From positions 37,534,559-37,598,558 of the forward strand of contig OZ035998.1 of the NCBI GenBank assembly GCA_964035015.1: a stretch of DNA of 64,000 nucleotides. Reading direction: 5' to 3'. The stretch comes from Corallium rubrum (lineage: Eukaryota > Cnidaria > Anthozoa > Scleralcyonacea > Coralliidae). The translations under genes were made by a program, and so were the position numbers. Shown one piece after another: positions 13,401 to 23,476 of this stretch. Under the pieces are notes generated by a model that saw nothing but the letters and a program-made list of their open reading frames with translations, was not told the origin of the DNA and ran no database searches. Every line of letters begins with the position of its first letter. The first letter of the stretch is position 1.

Positions 13401-16400
13401 CTAAGAGATCAGATTACCTTAACAGTTATGACTCCATTTTTGCCAACTTTCTTCATTGCAGATGAGATAAGTTCACCCACAGTTTTATCTCCATTAGCTG
13501 ATATGGTTGCGACCTAAAATTGCCAAGAATATAGTACCACAGTTTCCAAAGCAGTGGTCCCTGAAAGTAACGGCTACCCAAAAGTAACGGCAGATTTTCG
13601 AGACCTATAATAATTTCCGAAAGTAGCGGTCTCCCCGAAGAGTAGTACTCTATCCTAATTACAAACTAAACTAAGTCTTAGAAGATTCATTAGGGACCTT
13701 AAGCAAGCATAACGCGAACGTCACGACGACGATCCAAGTACAATAGTACTTTTCAAGCAAAACAAAACGTTGAATAATTTGCAGTCCCAAGAGTAATCCG
13801 TAGAAATAATAGACCTAGAATGCGTGCTCTGTCACGTGACAGGTGTCCAAATTAAATTTTATTTTGCCCTTATAGATCCGCCATTTTGAATTTTGCAAAG
13901 GGGTGGGATAAATATACAATGATCGCCTCTCAAAATAAAGAATTGGAGGCCGTTTCATAGGGATAAATTGGATACATGCATGACAACAAATCAGCCACAT
14001 ACACATTAGCATAAAATAAAACAATTTGCAAGACACTTGCTTTATTAAACGTGCTAAAAACTATTCAAAATTATATTTCGATCAATTGACCACAATTACA
14101 AAAAGCAACAAAAAGATAGGCTCATGCTAAACTTGAAACTCAGAAATTGTGGCTGCATCAAAGCCGTTTGAAAGAAAGAAAATAATCAAAGACGTTAATG
14201 GAAACTAGGAGAAAATCTTAAGAAAAATACGGATTTAGAATGTCAATATAAATAGATGTCGAAAACACTGATGTATAAAAAGTATGACAGGTGCATAAAC
14301 ATATTTTATATTTCAAAAATCACAAGCTAGAAATCCCTTATTAGATTGGATAAAAAAGAACAAAACACTTACTGTCTCCTGGATTAATTCTTCACACTCA
14401 GTATAAATCACATACAGATTGGCAAGTGGGAATCATTCAAATATAATGAAACAGTAAAAACACAAAAACCATTCGTTTTAAAAGGCCGCTATCGTCGCCA
14501 TTTCTACATCCAGAGTTTGATGTTCGAAATGTTTTTGCGAAGGATATTGCACTTCACATGCCTTTATCGTTAAATTCACCAGTCCAGTAAATTCCCCGGC
14601 GTAAAAAACAAAGAAATTCAGTGCTAAAATACATCCATCGTCCACTCCACACCGGTTACCAACCGCGGCCGTGTCAAAAACTGTTAAAAAGTCCTAGGGC
14701 GAGTTCCTTTTGCGCTTATAAATCCGCCATTTTGTGGCGACAAATTTTTGACTGACAGGAGATAGGAGCCCGCATTCTAGGTATATTATTTCTATGGAGT
14801 AATCCCAACACCGTCCTCGTTGCACATACAACGTCAACTGAAGCGTTTTCACGTTTTCAAGACGACGTTGTGGCAAGGAACAGCAAAAGATGTTAGTATA
14901 CTTAGGCGTTAATCTATTATACGTCATGTTGTCGAGGCTATGGCTGCTTTTTAAAGGTCTTACACGATACATAAAGCATACAATATACGATGTCCCGATC
15001 CATGGTCTCTTTTAAATGCAGTAACTTATTTAATGTGCAGTATAAAATTTTAACATCAATGTACAGGACGTAAAGTATTAGCTGACAACTGTATGTAGAG
15101 TGAAAATATATAATTTACTATGCACAGTGGAAGTCCTCAGAATACTTTTGAAAGAATTAGAAAGAATTTACAGTTTGTGGACTAAAGGACTAACTGATTT
15201 TTCAGCAGTCACTAACCAAACACTAATAACAATAACAATAACAATAACAATAACAATAACAATAACAATAACAATAACACAATGCTCAGTACCTGAGCTA
15301 TTTCTTCCGGGGTTGTTACTTGTTTGGACATATCTTTCAACACATTCACAACATTTTCAGCAGCCAAGATTACCCCTACATTGCAAGAAATATAATTTTA
15401 AACTCCAAATGTCATTTAGAACACAACATTTCTTTCTTATTATTTTATACTTAGTTTCTGCTTGCTTTTGAAATCCGAAACGTATAATTGAAATAAACAT
15501 TCCGAACTTACGTTGCAATGTTCAGAACTACATCGCGAGGTAGATACAAATTTAAGTCGGCAATTTGTTTCTGTTTATTTAACCAAGTAGCTATATTATT
15601 CTTCGTTTCCATCAAACACTATACAACAAATAATCGTCTACTCCGTGATTTCGCCATAGGAATTCAATTCAAAGCTTATTAAATTCGAACTTCACAATGA
15701 ACTTCCGAACCTAGTCCCCTACCTTCCAACAAATGTTGACAAACGAATTTCAAGAGAAAGCTGCATGAAACTAACTATAACAATTATGAGTATTTTGAAA
15801 TACCATTAGGAGCTGTTGGGGGTTGACTACAATACCTCGTCTTACTTCTTGTGGGTTGGCTCCTCTTGAAACCTTTTCAAAACCTTCCTTGGCGATATGC
15901 TTGGCAAGTATGGTTGCTGTTGTGGTTCCATCACCTGCTTCTTCATTGGTGTTGTTAGCCACATCTTGAACCAAGCGAGCTCCGAGGTTTTGAAACTTAT
16001 CCGGTAGGTCTATGGCTTTAGCAACAGTTACACCATCCTTTGTAATTTTGGGTCCACCAAAAGATTGTTCAATGATGACATTTCTGCCCTGGTTTCACAA
16101 AAGAGACTATTAAGTACAGCTATCGCGTGGCCTATTAAAGTCAGGCGCGCTAAATACAAAACTAGATGTACGAGTTAAGATCTAGACCAGATTAACAAAA
16201 CCAGACTATCAAAACCAGACTAACAAGACCAGACTAACAAGACCAGACTAACAAGACCAGAGTAGCAAGCGCAAAAATTGAGTTGTAGAGAAACGCGGTA
16301 TATGTATGATAATACTTTTATCTAAAAGTGCCAGTATGTCAAGTATAAAATTATTATGACATTACGCTACTGTAACGTTACGCTATGCTGTTTAGACGTG

Positions 16401-19400
16401 AAGACGTTACCCTACGCTTTAAGACGCTAGACTTTAAGACGTTGTGCTATGTTGTAAGACGTACCGTTACGTCATAAGACGTTACAAGAAGCTTTAAGAT
16501 GTTTGGCTAAGTCGTAAGACGTTACGCTACGATTTAAGATGTTACGCTATGTTGTAAGACGTTCTATGTGATAAGACGTTACGCCACGCTTTAATAGGTA
16601 ATCGATACTAAACAATATTCGCGTCCGAACTATATAGGATGTACGACGGATCTTACTTAAACTACGATGAGTTTAAACTATGAATGCTTTGTTTAGCAGG
16701 CGTAGGAAAGGCAAAACCCGGCAAATTATTTAAAGGAAAAAGCTCAATTGAGCCAATTGAGGGTCCTAATTAGTATGCTGTATATCTGACACAGCATTGA
16801 TGTTTTATCGATCAATGCGGTATCCGATTTACAACACCTGTTTAAACATTCATTTCTTTTGAATTTTCTGCTGTAAGACGTTCTATGTCATAAGACGTTA
16901 CGTTACGCTTTAAGATGTTACGCTACGGTTTAAGATGTTAGGCTATGTTGTTAGACGTTTTCTACGTCATAAGACATTACACTACGCTTTAAGACGTTAT
17001 GTTATGTTGTAAGACGTTCTTCGTTGTAAAACGTTACGCTACGGTTTAAAATGTTAGGCTATGTTGTTAGACGTTCTACGTCGTAAAACGTTACGCAACG
17101 CTTTAAGATGATACGCTATGTTGTTCAGTAGACGTTCTATGTCATAAGACATTACATTACATTACATTACATTACGGTTTAAGACGTTATGCTATGTTGT
17201 AAGACGTTCTTCGTTGTAAAACCGGTTACGCTACGGTTTAAAATGCTAGGCTATGTTGTTAGACGTTTTACGTCGTAAAACGTTACGCAACGCTTTAAGA
17301 TGATACGCTATGTTGTTCAGTAGACGTTCTATGTCATAAGACATTACGTTACGGTTTAAGACGCTATACTATGTTGTAAGACCGTTGCGATTGAAGTACA
17401 TTCTATGTCGTAAAACGTTACGCTACGCTTTTAAGATGTTAGGCTATGTTGTAAAGCGTTCTATCTCATAAGATGTTATGGTTTAAGATGTTATGGTTTA
17501 TGACGTTACGCTAAGTTGCAAGATGTTACCCTAGAACACAAGACGTTACGCCAAGCTTTAAGATGTTACGCTATGTTGTAAAGCGTTTACCTCATAAAAC
17601 GTTACCTTATAGTTTAAGACGTTCCGCTAGGACATAAGACGTTACGCCAAGCTTGAGGACGCTACGCTACGCTTTAAGATGTTACGCTATATTGTAAGAC
17701 GTCATAAGACGCTACGCTAAGCTTTAAGATGCTACGCTATGTTGCAAGACGTTAGGCTACCTTATTATAAACATTAATACGTTATGCGATGTTTACTTGA
17801 CCTCCTCCGCAGGCAACTTGTAGAAAAAGCGTTAACGAGAGTGACGGTAGGGAGACTAGGAATGAGAGACACCACTGGAACTTTGCTCTCCCACTCATTC
17901 CTACTCTTCTTCTACTGCCCCTCTCACAAACCCTTCTTCCACAAGACCACAAGTTACCTGGCAGCGGAAGAGGCCGCTACACTTCACGTAAAAAAAATAA
18001 ATTAGAGTATATTCTCCACACAGCCGTTAAGTGGCACGTGATACTGTATGTTGTTGTCATAACAAGGCACACTGGCTGGCTGGGAGAATGTTCCCTCAAT
18101 ACATTTTTGCGATTCAAAGGTCAGAAATGGTATTTTCATCACTATCAGTAGAAAATAATGGGAAAGTTAACTTATCTGTTTATATAGCTATAAAAAGTGA
18201 TTTATTAAAAGTGATTTATTAAAAGTGATTTATTAAAAGTAATTTGGCAAAGTTTCCTTTTATATTTTTTTAATTCTTAAAACTTAGATTTCCCTTGCAA
18301 ATTAATCATTCCCCAACAAATGATTAAATTTTCCCATTCCTGTGCACAGTGGTGAAGCCAGAGTCATAGGTTTCGTGGGGCAAGAACACTGATCCCCTAG
18401 GGCAAACAAAAAAAATACCTGTGTTTCCTATTCCTCTTCACAAAAACTTAGGTAGGGTAGGTCGGATTTACTTTTTTTTTTTAACTTTTTTTTTAATTTG
18501 GTGCCTAGGAATAACAATAATATTCTTTCCAAGACCAAATGTCAATTACGCTAGCATATCTATTAAAGCTAATTTTGAGTACATTACTAGGTTCTGACAC
18601 CACACTTGCTATCGCAAGATGCAATTAATCATGCTGCAATTCGGGCCCACGCTCGTCAAAAATTTAATGAAAAGATTAGGGTCGGGAAACTGGAAACCCA
18701 GTTTGTTTGTTTTTCTTTTTTGGCCAAGGGGGTCTTGGGGGTTGTTCCCCCAGAAAATTTTGGATTTCTAGGGTCTCAGAAACACTATTTCCTGCATTTT
18801 GAGGCAAGTACTTAAGAGTAATCTGAAAGCCATAAATTACGTATTATTTTGCTGAAATCAAACCAGAACATAGAATGATACACGTCAAAATATCTTTAGA
18901 TTTACATGTATTTATAAACAAGTCGTATATGTAAAAACAAGTTGGATGCATTTTGTATAGATGCTTAGTATTGTAATTGCTGCCACTAGACAGCTACCTA
19001 TTTGGAACATAAAGACAATTTGTTGTCCGGATTATTTCAACCGCATGGAATACTTTGATGGGCCACTCCAATCATATGCAGGTACTGTAATTGTATCTTC
19101 TTTACATGTGAATGTCATTAAAGTCACAAGAACACCTCATCTCCCATGGATTTAGTGGTGAATTGCAACCAGTTAACCAAACCACCTTCGATTGTCTTAT
19201 AGGCAGCAGCACACGAGCTGAGCTACTAGCTGCATGAGCTAACCGCCTCGTGAGAATCCTGTATGGATTGTTTTTCCTGTGTTTGATATCTGAGAATCTT
19301 GCTGATCCTATGCCTGTTGTTGAATTACATGTCTTATGTCCAATTTCCTGTTATTGGTAGGGAAGCATTCAGACATCAGTAATGTACCTTCATATCATCA

Positions 19401-21184
19401 TTGTGGATGTCCTGTTGAAACATGCAGTTCTAGCATGTTTTTACATTATTTTGATATTGGATTAATTCAAGATGGACCAATTTGTTTGTAAACTATTTAT
19501 ACCTGTTGAAAGAAACCACGAGTGGTGCAAGCGTGCAGGGGTTAACGATTTATGAGAGATGGCAGCAATTTCACTAGCTTTGGTTATACTAGTTTATAGC
19601 ATAATTATACATGCTTGCAATATATACAACACATCACTGTCTACTCACTTGGCCTTAAAAACTGACCCCCCCCCCCCCCCTACAAGTTTCTTCATGGATT
19701 TAAACTTTTCAGCCATTGGGTGGGTGGGGGTTTTGGTAATTGCTTTACCTCACCACCATCCCCCCCTGGCTACACCACTGGCTAACTTGCACTCTCAGAC
19801 ATAATGGCAGCTTCAAAGGTGTGTGTAATGGTGATACAAATATATGCACTGTATAACTCGAGTTGCTGGAAATATGCTGTGTGACAGTGTACTGTATGTC
19901 AATCAAATACCTGACATTTTTATTTAATTATTTATGATGTACAGTGAAACCTGAGTTTTGCAACCACCCCTGGTGCTAAGAAAAAGTGGTCATTAAGGAC
20001 AGGTGGTCGTTCAGACAGGTAGTGATGTGATGTCATAGCAGCCATTTTGGCAGTGCCGCGACCCGCAGCAGTTCTTCATATCAACATTGTTTCAAGGTTA
20101 GGAAAATGGCGATTTATAAAGATTTACAAGGGAAATGGAAAAAGCAAGAGCACTTCAAAGAAGTGCAGTCTTGATTTATTAATGTTACTATGTTATTTGG
20201 ATATTAAAATAAAAGAAATCTGACATTTGTGAGTTTAATATCATGGCCTTATTAGAGCGATGTTCTCCACATCAAAATGGTCTCGTACTGTCGTTCACTT
20301 CAGTTTTTGGGCTGTCTTTTTGTTACGTTTCAGATTCAATTTTTGCGCTGGTTTGGTCTTGTTAAAAGCTTGTGGCTTTATTTACGATCTTCCAGTAGTC
20401 ATTTATTAATTATTAGATGTGAACACTTAGTTTTGTCACTTTCCTTTCCAAGTTAAAAAGCTGTTGTGAAATATACAAACTTGCCGCGGTTATCAACTTG
20501 TCTAAAGTTAACAAATATTACTCATGGTTTTGGATTGTTCAGTCATTGTATTAACTCTCAAACTTCAACTAAAAAGTACATGTATTTGGCTTTGGCAGGA
20601 GAAATTCACACAGATTTTCATCAAATAATGCTCAAAGAGAAGCAAAACAAGACTAAAATGCGGTAACACGGCAACTGGGCAACACTTCCGGTTTCTTGTT
20701 TTCACATGTGGTCGCATTCGCGTTTGTTTACTACGAAAAAATGGGTATTTCTTTAATGTATTTCAGCAGTATTTACGTTGAATTGGTCGCTAATAACAGG
20801 TAAATATCTTGTTTGGGACAAAAACCGGTTGCTGGTCACGTAAGGCAGGTGGTTGCTCATTGCAGGTATATTTCAACTACAAATCGTCCGTGCCAGAAAA
20901 AGTGGTTGTATATGACAGATGGTCGCAAAACATGGGGGTCGCAAAACTCAGGTTTCACTGTATAATGAAATCATGTGTAAAGACTGCACCTTCGGTCCAA
21001 GTGTGACAGCTACTGCTTCTGCTAAGATATCAACACCTTTCAACATAGCAGATCTTCCATCCCGTCCAAATTTTAACTCCTTAGAATTGCAGCTACTTGA
21101 TGTGCTCAAGGCTGCAGACAACTGTGGGGCAAAAACACGTCGTGTAAAGTGAACACTACGGAAAACACTTGGAAGACGGAACAT
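4425..21184 (-). CDS. HSPD1: 60 kDa heat shock protein, mitochondrial chaperonin HSP60 (complete, 10 coding exons)
   Basis: This is the matrix chaperonin that folds imported proteins with the HSP10 lid. Exons (minus strand): 21184-20990, 16088-15836, 15375-15293, 13513-13418, 12433-12340, 10725-10557, 9348-9249, 8151-7906, 5916-5653, 4682-4425. All junctions are GT-AG with matching phase, giving 585 aa (human 573). Residues 1 to about 33 form a basic, Ser/Ala-rich matrix presequence. The ATP-site motif GDGTTTA is at 117-123, with the catalytic-type Asp at 118. The second nucleotide-site Asp is at about 430 in [13 protein letters not shown]. The family signature [12 protein letters not shown] is at 437-448. 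The C-terminus is a run of six GGM repeats ending MM. A CAG acceptor lies directly 5' of the ATG, so at least one non-coding 5' exon exists. Its donor is probably GAG/GTATGA at 23336, placing the promoter next to HSPE1. Introns carry many mobile repeats. Confidence 0.97.
6100..6474. mobile_element. MITE with 5-bp target duplication (HSPD1 intron)
   Basis: The terminal inverted repeats begin GGCCGTTTACATGAATCCGG and end with the complement, ATTCATGTAAACGGCCCC. The element is flanked on both sides by TAAGT (6095-6099 and 6475-6479), read as a target-site duplication. Inside are several further copies of the ATCCGGATTGA core. It has no coding capacity. Confidence 0.8.
6850..7420. repeat. GC-rich repetitive stretch in an HSPD1 intron
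   Basis: This is a locally GC-rich block with mirrored segments (GCGGCACCG and CGGCATGCCGGCGA). It contains one 170-codon open frame on the minus strand that resembles no family and lies wholly within an intron. I read it as a non-coding repeat. The neighbouring intron segments 7421-7905 and 8152-8600 show no gene; 8277-8340 has a small inverted repeat. Confidence 0.4.
8609..8751. repeat. Hairpin element, 143 bp (HSPD1 intron)
   Basis: The ends ACACTTAATGTCTG and CAGACATTAAGTGT are perfect reverse complements. The inner CCCTCGGGAAACAGTTAG is mirrored by its complement. The flanking intron sequence 8752-9248 is AT-rich and shows no gene. Confidence 0.75.
10991..11811. mobile_element. Long inverted-repeat element with hairpin ends (HSPD1 intron)
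   Basis: The arms 10991-11053 and 11748-11811 are reverse complements of each other, from CTGCAG through CCCCAGAGCCTCTCCCGTGC to GGCTCTGGGGG. Each arm is itself a near-palindrome that can fold into a hairpin with a GCGCG centre. The 0.7-kb interior has no recognisable gene. The end motif matches the element at 2645-2833. Confidence 0.7.
12571..13124. mobile_element. Non-autonomous hAT-type element (HSPD1 intron)
   Basis: The terminal inverted repeats are CAGTGGCGGCGCCA and TGGCGCCGCCACTG, with a second inner pair (GGGTGGAC / TCCACCCC). The element is flanked by an 8-bp near-perfect target duplication, ACTGCATA (12563-12570) against ATTGCATA (13125-13132). CA-starting ends with an 8-bp duplication are typical of the hAT superfamily. 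No transposase frame is present. Confidence 0.8.
13798..14797. repeat. Possible element bounded by short inverted arms (HSPD1 intron)
   Basis: The segment CCTAGAATGCG near 13820 and its flanks (AGAAATAATA) are mirrored at 14766-14797. A phrase containing TATAGATCCGCCATTTTG near 13874 recurs in changed form near 14720. The boundaries are uncertain and no gene is seen inside. Confidence 0.35.
15223..15279. repeat. (AATAAC)n microsatellite beside an HSPD1 splice donor
   Basis: About nine copies of a 6-bp AT-rich unit end 14 bp from the donor of HSPD1 coding exon 3 (15293). In the transcript it reads as (GTTATT)n directly downstream of the 5' splice site. Confidence 0.9.
16178..16266. repeat. 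Short tandem repeat of about 15 bp
   Basis: About five tandem copies of ACCAGACTAACAAG with small variations, inside an HSPD1 intron. Confidence 0.8.
16361..17775. repeat. Degenerate minisatellite built on TAAGACGTTACGCTA (HSPD1 intron)
   Basis: The stretch is made of dozens of diverged copies of phrases such as TAAGACGTTACGCTACG, CTATGTTGTAAGACGTTC and GTCATAAGACGTTA. It is interrupted by unrelated sequence at about 16600-16870. A longer internal duplication is visible: a phrase running from GACGTTCTTCGTTGTAAAAC to the next GTTCAGTAGACGTTC occurs near 17010 and again about 194 bp later. No open frame of note. Confidence 0.85.
18347..19780. mobile_element. Composite hAT-like repeat, copy 1 (HSPD1 intron)
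   Basis: The left end CAGTGGTGAAGCCAG and right end CTGGCTACACCACTG are inverted repeats of hAT type, but the flanking 8 bp do not match, so no target duplication is shown. Stretches around 18770-18975 and 19590-19690 closely match 63500-63790. Between them this copy carries about 0.6 kb (18977-19590) that the other copy lacks, which looks like a later insertion. The intron sequence 17776-18346 shows no gene. Confidence 0.6.
19942..20960. mobile_element. Tc1/mariner-type non-autonomous element next to an HSPD1 donor
   Basis: The ends CAGTGAAACCTGAGTTTTGC and GCAAAACTCAGGTTTCACTG are perfect 20-bp inverted repeats, flanked on each side by TA. CAGT ends with a TA duplication fit mariner-type elements. 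The 1.0-kb interior encodes no transposase. The right end lies only 29 bp from the splice donor of the first HSPD1 coding exon. Confidence 0.82.
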
Positions 21185-21199
21185 TCTGCAAAAGAAAGG

Positions 21200-23335
21200 T
21201 GTAAAATTATACAGCTTTCATGTAGTAACTGGTATTTGAAACCAAAAGGTCTCTAGCCCTACATTCAGTTACAAATGGAAAAATACAAACCAAGTCAGGG
21301 GGATTTTTGGTGTCAGAAGAAAAGCTGCCCAAGGAACATTTGCTGTGTCCACCAAACATTACAGTCAAAGGTGGCAGAACAAAACAGAAATACTTCCTCT
21401 ATATTTCTAACAAGGGGACTGAGCCCCCCCCCCCCCCCCCTTAATATCTCTGAAGATGGGGCTAAGAATAGTTTAAAACTTGTGGAGAAGGGGAGGTCAA
21501 AATACACTCCTTACCATTCTAAGCACAGGGGCAGATCAAGCATGAGCAGTCCCCTGCCACATTAGTAGCTTTCTCATATCTGCCTGTCCCCCCCCCCCCC
21601 CAAGAAGTCAGAAAGAGACAAGAAAATTGGAGAAAATTAACAAAAAAACTGCAGGTATCGATGTTAAAGGAATTTTATCAGGAAATGATTGATTACAAAT
21701 GAAACGTCAAGTAAACATCACAAAGTCGATTGATTTGAAAATTGTATAAAACTTGGGGCCCTGTGCCCCACTACATAATTTATGTGATATGTCCCCAAAA
21801 CATAGGTGTACCAGGTGGGGGGGCAGGGGGGCAATTGCCTCCCCCCAAACCTTTCAAAAATGAAAATTTTGGGCACTTTTTGAAAGAAATTTCGGGTAAA
21901 TCCAGGGTGATATTGCTGTTCAGTATTCATGAAAAATTATATTTTGAAGAAACTCGTATGTTGAATACGATCTAATAATCGACAGTCGACTCTTAATTTT
22001 TCAAAAAGCATAGGACCTTAAAAAACTAGAAGGCCCAAAAACTCGGCAGGGCCCCCCCGAAAGCGTGTGGCCCCTCCAATATAGTGCATCTTTGGGCACC
22101 ACTTTGTCAGACTGGTTGCATAATAATACACTGTCTGTAAAAGAATGATGAGAACCATGGAACCATTGCATATTTTCTGGTGGTAATTTACATTTCAAAT
22201 CAAACTTCAACATACGATATTGGAAATGTAATTAGAAACAAACTTCCAAACAGCACACTGAAAAGTGAGCTGAAATGGACAATAAATGGCTTGACTCAAC
22301 TCATGACTTGACTTCTTAGGCAAGTGAGGCAACTCTTTACAATACTGCCTAATAGAGCTTAATTTCAGTACTTCACTTGATCCCCTGAAGTTAGGCTTAC
22401 AGATATGGAGTCCTGGACTAACCCATGGCCAAGCACCCGTGCCCAGTTCACCGCATGGTACGGTCTAATGCAGATAATTATGCGGTTCCCCAGCTAAATA
22501 CAGTAGCATGCCATTTACTTTCAAGGCATTCTAAAAGTGAACAGTGAGACGGTTATTTAGAAACATACAATACAAGTTTGATGACTCTGCCACAATCGGA
22601 ATAAGCCTTGTACTTCATAATTTGAGTACAAAAGTTTGTACAAAAAATTGCATGAAACTGGCCAAGTTACGACATGCCTGATCAAATATATTTCGGCTGC
22701 AGTAAATAAAATCATGCCTAAATAAACTTGATAAACAACCAATATAAACATATAAATTGAAAAGAATTTGGATATATTTATTGCACAAGCTTACCTGAGT
22801 GATAAAAGAAAAACGTGGAGGAAAGATCTGCTAAAATTTACAGAAGAAATCTACAGCACGTGCAGCAACGATGGAATATCAACTTGCATCAGAAAAGAGC
22901 AATGCTCATGCGCAAATTATAAATGTTCGACCACGAGGAAATTGACGAAAACTACATACACGAAAAGTACGTTTCAAGATGGCCGCTACACGGATCACAG
23001 TTTATTAGTTTATTTTATAGCACTGACTTTTTATAGTTACATACGTATTATACAAAAACATATTTTTTAAGATAAGCTAATAAAAGCCAAATATTTGCAT
23101 ATACACTAACCTTCTCTAAATAATTTTGACTAAAACCTATAGTATATACAGCCTATACAATATTAAATCCCAATATTACTTTTTTGAAATATTTTATGAT
23201 TTTATTATATATTTAAAACAAAATAATAGATTAACAATATTTGTATATTGAAAACGCTGCAAATTTATAAAACTACAACATTGTCAAAATGCAATAAATA
23301 AATTACATTTATAAAGACGCCATTTTGAATCATAC
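21200..23335 (-). other. HSPD1 first intron (5' UTR intron)
   Basis: The acceptor is at 21186-21187, directly before the HSP60 ATG. The probable donor is GTATGA just below 23336. The stretch contains two C-rich homopolymers (about 21424 and 21588), several short C- and G-rich repeat fragments and no recognised gene. AAGATGGCCGC near 22978 and, on the minus strand, AAAATGGCGTC near 23315 are YY1-like sites of the sort found near start sites. Confidence 0.45.
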
Positions 23336-23476
23336 CTCTGGCGGATAGTATTGAGCCATTCGTCATAGGTCAAAGTATTGCGTAATCGTACAAAGTGGTA
23401 CAAAAGCTCATGCGCAAAGTACAAACTGCCCATTCTATCAAGACACGTGTATTGGAGTCCGTAGCTCTTGTCGAAA
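23336..23476. promoter_or_regulatory. Probable bidirectional HSPD1/HSPE1 promoter and 5' leaders
   Basis: It lies between the inferred HSPD1 non-coding exon donor (minus, 23336) and the HSPE1 ATG (plus, 23477). It contains an inverted CCAAT (ATTGG, about 23451). No TATA box and no perfect heat-shock element (alternating GAA/TTC blocks) is seen in this interval. The head-to-head arrangement with a shared promoter is established for HSPD1/HSPE1 in vertebrates; that it holds here is inferred from gene order. Confidence 0.6.

Noticed and set aside
18347..19780. Simple hAT insertion with target duplication
   Set aside because: The ends match hAT style but the flanking 8 bp differ, so it is listed as a composite repeat only.
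22908..22945. Heat-shock element near the chaperonin pair
   Set aside because: GAA and TTC blocks are present but not at the required 5-bp alternating spacing.
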